Assembly (NCBI GenBank): GCA_017999915.1
Contig: JAGNKX010000003.1
Span: 278,194-342,193 of the forward strand
DNA length: 64,000 nucleotides
Direction: 5' to 3'
From: Spirochaetota bacterium
GTDB lineage: Bacteria; Spirochaetota; UBA4802; UBA5550
Part shown: piece after piece, positions 16,390 through 25,099 of the stretch
Layout of the letters: the number at the start of each line of letters is the position of its first letter
Position numbering within the stretch: position 1 is the stretch's first letter
Notes under the pieces: model-generated
The model's database searches: none
Told to the model about the DNA's origin: nothing
What the model saw: only the letters and a program-made list of their open reading frames with translations
Made by a program: the position numbers and the translations under genes

Positions 16390-18294
16390 ATGGTAAAAAA
16401 AAGAATTCAGACAGCGGGCAGGGCGGGGGTGCTCCTCGCCTGTTTTGCCCTGATAGCCCTGTTCAGCCGCACGGCCCTGCATGGGTATTTGGAGAACAAG
16501 GTTTTTGACAGCTTCTTTCATTTCAGGGACTCCCTTGCCGCATCCCCGGCCGGCGCTTCACCGATAACTATCGTCGGTATAGACAGGAAGACTCTGGGGG
16601 CCTACAAGGCCCCGGTCATATTCTGGGACCGTGAATTCGCCGATACGATCAGGACGATCGCATCGGCCCGGCCCAGGGCCATCGGTTTTGATATCCTCCA
16701 CCTGGCCCAGACTGATACAGACCGGTACAAGGCGAAAAAGGATCGCCTTAAAGAAGTTCTCTTAAGAACAGGAAACCTGGTTCTGCCCTATTCGTCCGAA
16801 ACGGGCGATATCCCCATTTATATCGCCCGGCACCTGGAAGAGTTGCTGGGCCTAGGCGATGACATGAGCCCCGGGGACAGGATCAGGATGCTTCCGGTCG
16901 CGGAGAAGACCACCGGCGTAAGCTTCGGCTTCGTGGAGCTATCCGAGGACGATGACGGCATAATAAGGCGCGCCGTCCTGGCCGATGGCGGCGACGGGAC
17001 CAGGGCAAGTTTCCCCCTCAAGATATTCATGCGTTACCACGGGATAACAGATGAAAAAGTGATCCTGAAGGATGGACGGCTCCAGGCGGGAAATCGGGCG
17101 ATTCCACTCGATCAGGGCGCCCTTATAATAAATTACGCCGGCCCGCCGGAAACCTTCAGGGCGGTGCCGATGATCGATGTGAACAGGAAAAAAAACGATC
17201 CGACCTTCCTGGCGCGGCATTTCAGGGACCGCGTCGTCCTCATCGGCGTGTGGGACCGGATGCTGATGGACATACACAATACTCCCTATGTTTCTTCGTT
17301 AAATAGATCCTCCCGCACCATGTACGGCGTAGAGATCATCGCCAATATCCTCGACACCATGCTGCGCCAGAGATATATCCGAAAGAGCGGTACCGCGATA
17401 GCCATGGCCCTCTGCTTCCTTTTTGCCCTGGGCGGCATCATGCTCACCAGGCTTTCAACTGCCAGGGGCATCGCGGTCGTGGCCGCGTCCGAGGCGGCAT
17501 ACCTGGCCGCCGCCTTCGGCCTCTTCGCAGTCTGCCGTTATGAGCTTTCGATTTTACCGCCGCTCCTGGCCCTTCCCCTGGGCTTCAGCTCGGGCTATCT
17601 TTTCGAGCACTACATCCTCGGCAGGGACAGCATATTATTGAAGAGCGTGCTCGGGAGCTATCTCGATCCCCGCGTGGTGGAACGTGTCGTGAAAAGCGGC
17701 GATACTGGCATCCTCAAGGGACAGCGACGGGAGATCACCGTGCTCTTCTCGGATATACGGAATTTTACCGCTCTCTCGGAAAGGATGAGCAGGCCTGAGG
17801 ACGTGGTGGATATTCTCAACGTGTATCTGCCGGAGATGTGCGGCCTCATCCTGGCCTCGGAAGGGTGCGTGGACAAGTTCATCGGCGACGGCATCATGGC
17901 GTTCTGGAACGCGCCCAACGACGTGGAGCGCCACGCGGAAAAGGCGGTGCGGTGCGCCATGGCGATGCAGGAGCGCATGGCCGCGGTGAACGAGAAGCTG
18001 CGCATGAAAGGCCTGGTGAACGAGGGCCTCCGGATCGGCATCGGCATCCACACCGGCTCCGCCGTGGTGGGCAACATCGGCGGCGAGGCGAAGAACGACT
18101 ATACCGCCATCGGCGACACCGTGAACCTGGCGTCGCGCCTCGAGGGAAAGACCAAGGACTATGAATGCAATATCATCATCAGCGCTGCGGTGCGCAACGA
18201 GATCAGGGATATGGGACTCGCATTGAAGCCCATCGGAAAGATCGAGGTGAAAGGAAAGAAAAACAAGGTCCAGGTGTACGGGATTAAGGACTGA
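16390..18294 (+). CDS. CHASE2-adenylate cyclase
   Basis: The 634-residue membrane protein has an N-terminal helix, a CHASE2 sensor domain facing outside the cytoplasm (about 35-330), three membrane helices (about 335-415) and a class III cyclase domain (about 450-630). Metal-binding Asp residues are in FSDIRNFT and FIGDGIMAFW. Lys in CVDKFIG and Asp in DYTAIGDTVNLASRLE are the pair that select ATP, so the product should be cAMP rather than cGMP. ATG 16390 follows AGGGG. It is tightly linked to the FecR-like gene and follows the CHAT protease gene, suggesting that envelope signals are turned into cAMP. No cAMP receptor gene is in the window. Confidence 0.92.
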   Translation: MVKKRIQTAGRAGVLLACFALIALFSRTALHGYLENKVFDSFFHFRDSLAASPAGASPITIVGIDRKTLGAYKAPVIFWDREFADTIRTIASARPRAIGFDILHLAQTDTDRYKAKKDRLKEVLLRTGNLVLPYSSETGDIPIYIARHLEELLGLGDDMSPGDRIRMLPVAEKTTGVSFGFVELSEDDDGIIRRAVLADGGDGTRASFPLKIFMRYHGITDEKVILKDGRLQAGNRAIPLDQGALIINYAGPPETFRAVPMIDVNRKKNDPTFLARHFRDRVVLIGVWDRMLMDIHNTPYVSSLNRSSRTMYGVEIIANILDTMLRQRYIRKSGTAIAMALCFLFALGGIMLTRLSTARGIAVVAASEAAYLAAAFGLFAVCRYELSILPPLLALPLGFSSGYLFEHYILGRDSILLKSVLGSYLDPRVVERVVKSGDTGILKGQRREITVLFSDIRNFTALSERMSRPEDVVDILNVYLPEMCGLILASEGCVDKFIGDGIMAFWNAPNDVERHAEKAVRCAMAMQERMAAVNEKLRMKGLVNEGLRIGIGIHTGSAVVGNIGGEAKNDYTAIGDTVNLASRLEGKTKDYECNIIISAAVRNEIRDMGLALKPIGKIEVKGKKNKVQVYGIKD

Positions 18295-18390
18295 CGGCAG
18301 ATTGTATGTTTTATCTGAGAGGGAAAGGGTCAGCCTGAAAATGATCTATTACATGGGCTCTACCATCTGCTGGTAATCGGGTAACTATTA

Positions 18391-19899
18391 TCAAATAAAT
18401 ATATCGAATAATTTCCGCAAGTTAAATGCATAAAATCCGGCTGCAAAGATAAATGAACAGCCAATCGCTAATGAAATAATAATGCGTTTTTTTATCTTTT
18501 TTGCCGAAGCGAATCCTGATGCTACTAGTAGTGCAATCAGCACCCCCCACGCATAGTTGGGGGTGTACCTGTATGCCCAGTTAGTGCAGTAAAATGCAGG
18601 AAACCATTTTTGGATCGGGTGGTAAAACAACGAATAACTATCAAGCATCGTTAAGGGAGGCTTGTTGTATAAATCCAGATGGCAAAGCGCATAGTTGAAA
18701 AAAAAGTAGGCTTGCAATAATACAGTAATCGCAATTATAGTCTTAAACAATTTACTACTGTATTCATCAATCCTGGCAAGTCCCAATGCCGTGGGAAGGA
18801 AAAAAACAACTGCTGCCGACCATCCGAATCTTCCAGAAAAACTCGTGCCACCATACCAGTTGAGAAGAAAAGCGTTTGGAATTAATAGTGATGCATAAAC
18901 AAATAGCCAGATTATAGCAGTTGCTCTATCCCTTCTGTATAAACCACCTATCGATCCGAGGCCTATTAGTAAAATTAGATTCTGCATTAAAAAACCTTGA
19001 TTCTGATCGGCATGAAGACCGAATAGTACCATTATTGATGTTCCACTGAACTCAAATGTTCCTGTTGGATACGGCCCTGAAAGCCTATTGAAAGCATAAT
19101 AATTATATGCAAAAAGAATAAAAGAAGACAACACGGAGAGAACGGCGAGTATTGATATTCCTTTCATGTCCTTGAATAGTATAAATTTTTTGATCATCAA
19201 GGCGATAATCAACAGGGCGCATGCCATTGAAAATTTGATGTGCAGCCATGGCAGAAAAACTATTGCCGCGGCCCAAATAAATTCCTGGAAGATGGGACGT
19301 TTCCTATCCAATGTCATGAACCAATATAATCCGCTCAATGAAACAATGCCAGCAGGTAAATCGGGATAAATTTGATTGGAGGCAGGGAGTAACGGGAGGG
19401 CAATGCATAAGGCGAGTGTTGATAAAAACCTGATTTTTGTATTGGCGCTAAATATACCTGTTATGTTCCATGTAAACAGTATGGCGGTAACGCCTATTAA
19501 TACCATGAATATCTTGGCGCCGGCTACTCCTCCAAACTTGTATGGCAAAGAAATGATTATCGGGAGACCTATATTGTGTATATTATATAAACCATGGGGG
19601 CCAAGTACGGCCTGTGTGTTCTCAGGTGAAGGATTTGAATCTTGTGGAGCAAGGCCTTTTTTGAAAATGCTTCTCTTTGAAAATTCATCTTTGTATGGCC
19701 TGGTTTGTTCAAACGATCCATAAGTAACAATACCGTGTGCCATCACCAGGTAATGGGGTTCATCTCCATTGACTGAGTTTATATCGTTCTTGTGCCAGGC
19801 AATGAGTATTACTGCCCATAGTAATAAATAAATACCAATTAATATAAAAATAGGATAAAATCTCTTCATCTGGTATAATATCCAGGTCGTCCAATGCAT
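18391..19899 (-). CDS. GT-C-type membrane glycosyltransferase-like protein
   Basis: The product is 502 residues with about eleven membrane helices. The first outside loop contains GDEPHYL, matching the Asp-Glu position of GT-C glycosyltransferases (PMT/ArnT type), which transfer sugars or similar groups from polyprenyl-phosphate donors. The later loop GPHGLYNIHNIGLP also fits that class. It may decorate lipid or surface glycan, but no partner gene is near. Base composition and codon use are much more A+T-rich than in all neighbours, with many AAT, ATA and TTT codons. That suggests recent acquisition. Starts at ATG 19899 or ATG 19869 are both possible; neither has a clear ribosome-binding site. 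Confidence 0.6.
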   Translation of the reverse strand: MHWTTWILYQMKRFYPIFILIGIYLLLWAVILIAWHKNDINSVNGDEPHYLVMAHGIVTYGSFEQTRPYKDEFSKRSIFKKGLAPQDSNPSPENTQAVLGPHGLYNIHNIGLPIIISLPYKFGGVAGAKIFMVLIGVTAILFTWNITGIFSANTKIRFLSTLALCIALPLLPASNQIYPDLPAGIVSLSGLYWFMTLDRKRPIFQEFIWAAAIVFLPWLHIKFSMACALLIIALMIKKFILFKDMKGISILAVLSVLSSFILFAYNYYAFNRLSGPYPTGTFEFSGTSIMVLFGLHADQNQGFLMQNLILLIGLGSIGGLYRRDRATAIIWLFVYASLLIPNAFLLNWYGGTSFSGRFGWSAAVVFFLPTALGLARIDEYSSKLFKTIIAITVLLQAYFFFNYALCHLDLYNKPPLTMLDSYSLFYHPIQKWFPAFYCTNWAYRYTPNYAWGVLIALLVASGFASAKKIKKRIIISLAIGCSFIFAAGFYAFNLRKLFDIFI

Positions 19900-20124
19900 T
19901 TATTCTTTATCATGGGGATTATTGATGCGATGACAGTTAGATAATCAAGAAAAAAATATTTATATTATTCAAAGAAAAAGTCCAGCAGACAGCTGTACAC
20001 TAATTGCTAATAATGGTTAGTTTTATTGAGAGTGACAATATAAGATTATTAAAAAAATAATTCAACCCCCATAAAAACTTGACAGTTTTGGCTATAGTCA
20101 GCATCGTTAACAACTGATTTTACC

Positions 20125-20197
20125 GCCAGCATAGCTCAGTCGGTAGAGCACGTCACTCGTAATGACGGGGTCACCAGTTCGACTCTGGTTGCTGGCT
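20125..20197 (+). tRNA. tRNA-Thr (anticodon CGT)
   Basis: All four arms fold: acceptor GCCAGCA with TGCTGGC, D-arm GCTC-GAGC, anticodon stem CGTCA-TGACG around loop CTCGTAA, and T-arm ACCAG-CTGGT with TTCGACT. The anticodon is CGT, which reads ACG (Thr). CCA is not encoded. A Rho-independent terminator follows directly. Confidence 0.92.
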
Positions 20198-20199
20198 AA

Positions 20200-20234
20200 A
20201 GAAAACCCCTGAGGCATTCAGGGGTTTTCTGTTT
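20200..20234 (+). terminator. Terminator of tRNA-Thr
   Basis: A perfect 13-bp stem (20200-20212 with 20218-20230, five-base loop) is followed by T-rich sequence. It begins three bases after the tRNA. Confidence 0.85.
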
Positions 20235-20399
20235 TAGAACGCGGATTCATTCCTTTGCGTTACAAAGTTCTTCCGATGGCGATACCTGCGTACACTTGAA
20301 ACGGCGTTCAACGGCCTCGCGGTGCGGCAAAAAGTATTGGACAGATTTGAACTTTGCCGGTATGTGTATCAAACGAATCATAGGATAGGAGCCCGGCAC

Positions 20400-20876
20400 A
20401 TGAAACGAACCTATAAGCTTAAAAGCCTTCCCATGGTCCCCGATCCCGGCGGTGACGCGAAGAAATTCTCCTATGACATGAACGGCGTGCGTGACCACGC
20501 GATGGAAGTTGACACGAAGAAATTCATGCTCTGTCCAGCGTGGATACCCAATTTTTTCCTCGCCCTCATGGCGGTCGCCCTGGTCTTCGCCCTGGCCTAT
20601 GGACTCCTGGTCATCGCCATGAAAGTTGACCTGAGCGGCGGCCTCGGGAGGAACATCTTCATACTGTCGGCGGTGGCGCTTTTTTTTATCCTCTGGATTG
20701 TCATTGGCAGGCCCGCAGTGATCCGCAGGCTGAAGAACGATTTTATCAACCAGGAGCGCGGCAAGGGGAGTTGGAAGGTCCTCGATGAGGGCGAATGGGA
20801 CCGTTTCCGCCGGATGCGGCAGCTTGAGCAGGAGCGCCTCAAGAAAGAGGAGGAATACAGGAAGGCGGGACGTTAA
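20400..20876 (+). CDS. Two-helix membrane protein, unknown function
   Basis: This 158-residue protein has a hydrophilic N-terminal 45 residues, two adjacent membrane helices (FFLALMAVALVFALAYGLLV and IFILSAVALFFILWIVIG) and a strongly charged C-terminal helix ending in EQERLKKEEEYRKAGR, probably a coiled coil in the cytoplasm. I recognise no family. The start at ATG 20400 is preferred because GGAG lies upstream; a longer frame from 20322 lacks such a site. It is first in a run of closely packed genes (PlsC, CX3C protein, RND-methyltransferase, PP2C) and so may work with membrane lipid assembly or export; that is inferred from position only. Confidence 0.6.
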   Translation: MKRTYKLKSLPMVPDPGGDAKKFSYDMNGVRDHAMEVDTKKFMLCPAWIPNFFLALMAVALVFALAYGLLVIAMKVDLSGGLGRNIFILSAVALFFILWIVIGRPAVIRRLKNDFINQERGKGSWKVLDEGEWDRFRRMRQLEQERLKKEEEYRKAGR

Positions 20877-20894
20877 TCGCGGAGGGAACAATTT

Positions 20895-21623
20895 ATGGAT
20901 TTTATCGTGCGTTGTGCGAAAATATTCTGGATCTACTTATGGGCGGTCATCATGACCCTGATCCTGTTCGTGCCGATGATAGTGGCGTCCCTGCTCAATT
21001 CCACGGGAAACCTGGCCTTTTCCATGTCCAAGATATGGGCCCGTGTCATGCTCCTGATAACCGCGACCCGCGTCGAAATCAAGGGGAGGGAGAAGATCGA
21101 GAAGGGGAGGTCCTACGTGATCATCTCGAACCACCAGTCGGTTTTCGACATCCTGGCCATTGTCACCTCCCTCGGCATACAGTACCGGTGGACCATAAAG
21201 ATAGAAGCCTTGAAGATACCGTTGTTCGGCCACGCCCTGTACGCGTCGCGGAACATCTTCATCGACCGGAGCAACACGGAGCGGGCCCGCGAGAGCATCC
21301 GCAAGGGCCTGGACCGGCTACCGGCGGGCGCAAGCGTTATGTTCTTCGCAGAGGGGACCCGCTCCGCCGACGGAAAACTCCGTGAATTCAAAAAGGGAGG
21401 TTTCGTCGTAGCGCTGGAGAGGAGCTATCCCATTCTTCCCATAACCGTCAATGGAAGCATGTACGTGCTTCCCAAGGGAAGCATTGTCTTCAGGCCGGGC
21501 CGCATCACGGTGACGGTGGGCGAACCGATCGATACGCATGGCTACACCCAGGAGACCATGGACAAGCTGATGGCGAAAACCCGCGAGGTCATCCAGTCGA
21601 ACCTGGTTCTTGAAAACAATTAA
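20895..21623 (+). CDS. plsC: 1-acyl-glycerol-3-phosphate acyltransferase
   Basis: A 242-residue membrane enzyme of the PlsC family, which adds the second acyl chain to lysophosphatidic acid to make phosphatidic acid. The acyltransferase motifs are clear: SNHQSVFD (NHx4D catalytic motif), FAEGTRS, and FIDRSN. One or two N-terminal hydrophobic helices anchor it in the inner membrane. GGAGGG precedes ATG 20895. It sits between an unknown membrane protein and the exported CX3C protein, upstream of an RND exporter. PlsC homologues also occur in lipid-conjugate clusters such as those for aryl polyenes, so a special acyl acceptor is possible, but plain phospholipid synthesis is the simplest reading. 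Confidence 0.88.
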   Translation: MDFIVRCAKIFWIYLWAVIMTLILFVPMIVASLLNSTGNLAFSMSKIWARVMLLITATRVEIKGREKIEKGRSYVIISNHQSVFDILAIVTSLGIQYRWTIKIEALKIPLFGHALYASRNIFIDRSNTERARESIRKGLDRLPAGASVMFFAEGTRSADGKLREFKKGGFVVALERSYPILPITVNGSMYVLPKGSIVFRPGRITVTVGEPIDTHGYTQETMDKLMAKTREVIQSNLVLENN

Positions 21624-21647
21624 TAATCCCGCAGCAAGAGGTAAACC

Positions 21648-21998
21648 ATGAAAAAACGAATATCGGCGATAGCGCTGTTCCTTGTGCTGTTTGCGTCCGG
21701 GACCATCCTCGGCCAGACCGCCGACTGCCGCAAAAAGTGCCAGGACCGGAAGACCCAGTGCCTCAACCAGTGCATGGTCATGGCCGCCGATAATACCGGC
21801 TGCGCCGAGCGGTGCGAGACGGAAAGCGCCCGGTGTCTTGGAGCCTGCAAGGAAGTCAAGGCCGATACGGCCGAAGGCGTCGACGATGACGATGCCGAAT
21901 ACGAAGATACCGAGGATGACGACGGTGACGACGATTTCGACAAGGAAGATGATCTGGACAATGATGAAGACTTTAAAGACATGGAAGATGATATCTGA
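21648..21998 (+). CDS. Small exported protein with CX3C repeats and acidic tail
   Basis: The 116-residue protein has a clear signal peptide (IALFLVLFASGTILGQ). The mature part holds eight Cys in four CX3C pairs: CRKKC, CLNQC, CAERC and CLGAC. Pairs one and two, and pairs three and four, are each spaced by six residues. The last 45 residues are almost all Asp and Glu. Twin CX3C is the plan of helical hairpins tied by two disulfides, as in small Tim chaperones; exported location fits disulfide formation. The acidic tail could bind Ca2+ or other cations. Its stop overlaps the start of the RND-methyltransferase gene by one base, so the products probably act together. I know no named family for it. 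Confidence 0.7.
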   Translation: MKKRISAIALFLVLFASGTILGQTADCRKKCQDRKTQCLNQCMVMAADNTGCAERCETESARCLGACKEVKADTAEGVDDDDAEYEDTEDDDGDDDFDKEDDLDNDEDFKDMEDDI

Positions 21999-24900
21999 TG
22001 AGCAGTATGAAAGGAATGATACGTAAGCATATCAGGCTGCCCTATATCATCCTGATAGTCATCGCGGCTGCGGCCATGTCCTACCTGGGCAAATCGCGTC
22101 TTGCCGTCGATATGGACATCACCAAATCGCTGCCGGTCAATGACCGGGTCATCGCCGACGCCGAGTACGTCATGACGCACCACCCGGTCAAGGACCGGAT
22201 CGTCATCGACCTGGGCTGCGCCAGGGCCGATACTGACTCGCTCGTCGCCGGGGCCGCCCTGATCGAGGGCAGATTCGCGGAGAGCGGCCTCTTCCGGAGC
22301 GTCGGCCTCGATGAATACCAGACCATTTTTCCCGAGCTCATATCGTACATCATGGACAACCTGCCGGTCTTGTTCACCGCGGAAGAGCTTGACCGAAAGG
22401 TGAGACCCCTCCTGGCGCCGGACAGGGTGAAGGAGACCTTTGCCGATAACTATTCCCAGCTCCTCAACCTGGAAGGGATCGGCCAGGGGAACATGATGGC
22501 GTCGGACCCCCTGGGCCTGAAAAACCTGGTGCTGGCGCGGATGGCCCACCTGGCGCCGTCGCGGAACGTCCAGATCGTGCAGGGCCGTCTCCTTTCCGCC
22601 GACGGCAGGCATGTCCTCATAACCGCGGAGCCCAGGGGATCCGCCACCGATACCGCCGTTGCGCGGAAGATCGATTCACTGATCCGGGCCTGCGCGGCCG
22701 ACCTGGATAAAAAATACAAGCCCAGGGGCATTGCCCTCACGGTAACGCCGGTGGGCGCTTTCAGGGCTGCCCTCGATAACGAGGACACGGCCAGGAGGGA
22801 CACGGAGAAGGCCGTCCTGTTCGCGACGATCGGGATAATCATACTCCTCCTGGTGGGATTCCCCCGGCCCTTCATGGGAGTGCTGGCCCTGGTGCCGGCG
22901 GTCCTGGGCACCATCGCCGCCGCCTTCGTGTTCTCCCTCTTTTCAAGGGAGATCTCGATCCTCGCCATCGGCTTCGGCGGCACCATCATATCCTTCACCG
23001 TTGATTACGGCATCGCCTACCTTCTGTTCCTCGACCGTCCCCATGAGACGCGGGGCATGGAGGCGACCAGGGAGGTCTGGGGGCTCGGGCTCCTGTCGAT
23101 GCTTACCACCGCGATAAGCTTCGCTTTTCTTTTTATAAGCGGCTTTTCCGCCCTGGCGCAGATAGGATTTTTCACGTCCCTGGGGGTCGTGTTCACCTAT
23201 ATCTTCGTGCATACGCTGTTCCCGGTGGTCTTTCCGGTCATGCCCCCGGCCCGCCGAAAGGGCCTTGTGCCCCTACAGAGGTTCGTCGATCTTCTCATGG
23301 GATCGGGGCCCCTCTTCAAGGTCTATGGGGCCGCGGCCTTCTGCGCGTTCATGCTCCTCTTCGCGAGGCCCGATTTCAAGGTGGATCTCGCGTCCATGAA
23401 CACGGTGAGCAGGAGCACCCTCAAGGCCGAGGCGCTGGTGACGAAGACCTGGGGCAACGTTCTCTCCAATCTCTATCTCATGACCGAGGGGAGAAGCGTC
23501 GATGATCTCCAGCGCCTGGGCGACCGCGCGGCCGGGGAGCTCGATAAGGATATGGCCTCCGGCGTCCTGTCCGCCGCCTTCGTGCCGTCGATGATTTTCC
23601 CAGGAAAAGACCGCATGAAGGAAAACCTCGCCGCCTGGAGGGCCTTCTGGACGCCGGCCCGCGTGGCGTCGCTGAAGCGAGCCGTGAAAGACGCGTCCAG
23701 GGAAACCGGATTCGCTCCCGATGCCTTCGATACATTTTTCAAAACCGTGGGCCGCAGGGATTTCGAGCCCCGTCCCATACCGGAAAAATATCTTTCCGTG
23801 CTGGGAATTCATCCCATGAAGGAAAGCACGGGGTGGGCGCAGTTTTCCGTGCTGAAGCCCGGTCCCTCGTACCGGGCCGACCGTTTTTACGAACGGGTCT
23901 CCGCGGGCGGAAATACCAGGCTCTTTGACCCGTCCTATTTTGCCGACCGGCTCGGCGGGATTATCCTGTCGAGCTTCATAAAAATGGCCCTCATCGTTGG
24001 CGCCATAACTGCGGCGGTGGCGCTCCTGTATCTCCTGGACCTCAAGCTGACCGCCATATCCCTGGCGCCGACCCTGTTTTCGCTCATATGCACCCTCGGA
24101 ACCATGAAGCTCCTGGGCCAGCAGCCGGGCATCCCCACGATCATCGTCACGGTCATCGTCATAGGCATGGGCACGGATTACGCCCTGTACCTGGTGCGGG
24201 CCCACCAGCGCTACATGGATGAGGCGCACCCGTCTGTGGGATTGATACGCCTGACGGTGGCCCTTTCAGCCGCGTCGACCATGATCGGCTTCGGCGTCCT
24301 CAGCGTTGCGGAGCACGCCCTCCTGAGAAACGCGGGAATCACGCTGCTCCTCGGTATAGGATATTCCTTCGCGGGCACGGTCCTGATCGTCCCGCCGCTG
24401 CTGAAAAGGGTCCTGGTCCCCGGAGAGCTTCCGGCCACGCCCTTTGAGGCCGCCTCGAAGGAGCACGCCGCGCGGGTCCAGTACCGTTACCGGGGCATGG
24501 AGCCATATCCGAGGCTCTTCGCCCGTTTCAAGATGAGGTTCGATCCGATGTTCGGCGAGCTCCACCGGATGGCGGGATCGCCTGAAACGATCGTGGATAT
24601 AGGCACCGGCTACGGCGTTCCGGCAATATGGCTCCTGGAGCTTTTCCCCGGCTCCCGACTCTATGGCATCGAGCCGGACGTGAAGAGGGCCCGGGCGGCC
24701 TCCTGGGCCATCGGCGGCCGCGGTTCTGTTACGGTCGGAAAGGCCCCGGACATACCGGATTTCCCGGGGAAAGCCGACACGGTGACGGCCATCGACATGA
24801 TCCACTATCTCGATGATCACGACCTGGGCCTTCTCCTGGACCGCCTCCGTGTGCGAATGTTGCCGAAGGGTACCCTTATAATCCGGGGGACCGTGCCGTC

Positions 24901-25099
24901 ACGGAAGCGCGCCCCTCTCAGGATGATAGAGATGGCATGGATCAGGGTCAGGGGACTCCCGATGCACTATCGTTCCGAAGAGGATATCGTACGCATTATG
25001 AAAGGCCATGGGTTCGCGGTCACCGTCGGCGAATCGTCATTGAAGAGCCGCGAGGAAAAATGGTTCCTGGGGACCATGAAGAAGGGCAGGAAAAGGTAA
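21998..25099 (+). CDS. RND (MMPL) exporter fused to a SAM methyltransferase
   Basis: Of 1033 residues, about 1-815 form an MMPL/RND-type transporter: an N-terminal helix, a first periplasmic domain, a cluster of five or six helices, a second periplasmic domain and a second helix cluster with IVIGMGTDYALYL. The remaining 200 residues are a class I methyltransferase: motif I VDIGTGYG near residue 867, then LYGIEPD, and ALDM-like TAIDMIHYLDD. MMPL proteins export lipids and other hydrophobic conjugates using the proton gradient. A methyltransferase on the cytoplasmic tail could modify cargo before export. The start overlaps the CX3C gene stop and the end overlaps the PP2C start, which indicates tight coupling. 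The fusion is uncommon to my knowledge. Confidence 0.85.
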   Translation: MSSMKGMIRKHIRLPYIILIVIAAAAMSYLGKSRLAVDMDITKSLPVNDRVIADAEYVMTHHPVKDRIVIDLGCARADTDSLVAGAALIEGRFAESGLFRSVGLDEYQTIFPELISYIMDNLPVLFTAEELDRKVRPLLAPDRVKETFADNYSQLLNLEGIGQGNMMASDPLGLKNLVLARMAHLAPSRNVQIVQGRLLSADGRHVLITAEPRGSATDTAVARKIDSLIRACAADLDKKYKPRGIALTVTPVGAFRAALDNEDTARRDTEKAVLFATIGIIILLLVGFPRPFMGVLALVPAVLGTIAAAFVFSLFSREISILAIGFGGTIISFTVDYGIAYLLFLDRPHETRGMEATREVWGLGLLSMLTTAISFAFLFISGFSALAQIGFFTSLGVVFTYIFVHTLFPVVFPVMPPARRKGLVPLQRFVDLLMGSGPLFKVYGAAAFCAFMLLFARPDFKVDLASMNTVSRSTLKAEALVTKTWGNVLSNLYLMTEGRSVDDLQRLGDRAAGELDKDMASGVLSAAFVPSMIFPGKDRMKENLAAWRAFWTPARVASLKRAVKDASRETGFAPDAFDTFFKTVGRRDFEPRPIPEKYLSVLGIHPMKESTGWAQFSVLKPGPSYRADRFYERVSAGGNTRLFDPSYFADRLGGIILSSFIKMALIVGAITAAVALLYLLDLKLTAISLAPTLFSLICTLGTMKLLGQQPGIPTIIVTVIVIGMGTDYALYLVRAHQRYMDEAHPSVGLIRLTVALSAASTMIGFGVLSVAEHALLRNAGITLLLGIGYSFAGTVLIVPPLLKRVLVPGELPATPFEAASKEHAARVQYRYRGMEPYPRLFARFKMRFDPMFGELHRMAGSPETIVDIGTGYGVPAIWLLELFPGSRLYGIEPDVKRARAASWAIGGRGSVTVGKAPDIPDFPGKADTVTAIDMIHYLDDHDLGLLLDRLRVRMLPKGTLIIRGTVPSRKRAPLRMIEMAWIRVRGLPMHYRSEEDIVRIMKGHGFAVTVGESSLKSREEKWFLGTMKKGRKR

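Noticed and set aside
18295..20197. Genomic island integrated at tRNA-Thr
   Set aside because: The A+T-rich gene lies on the 5' side of the tRNA and I see no repeat of the tRNA 3' end, integrase or boundary.
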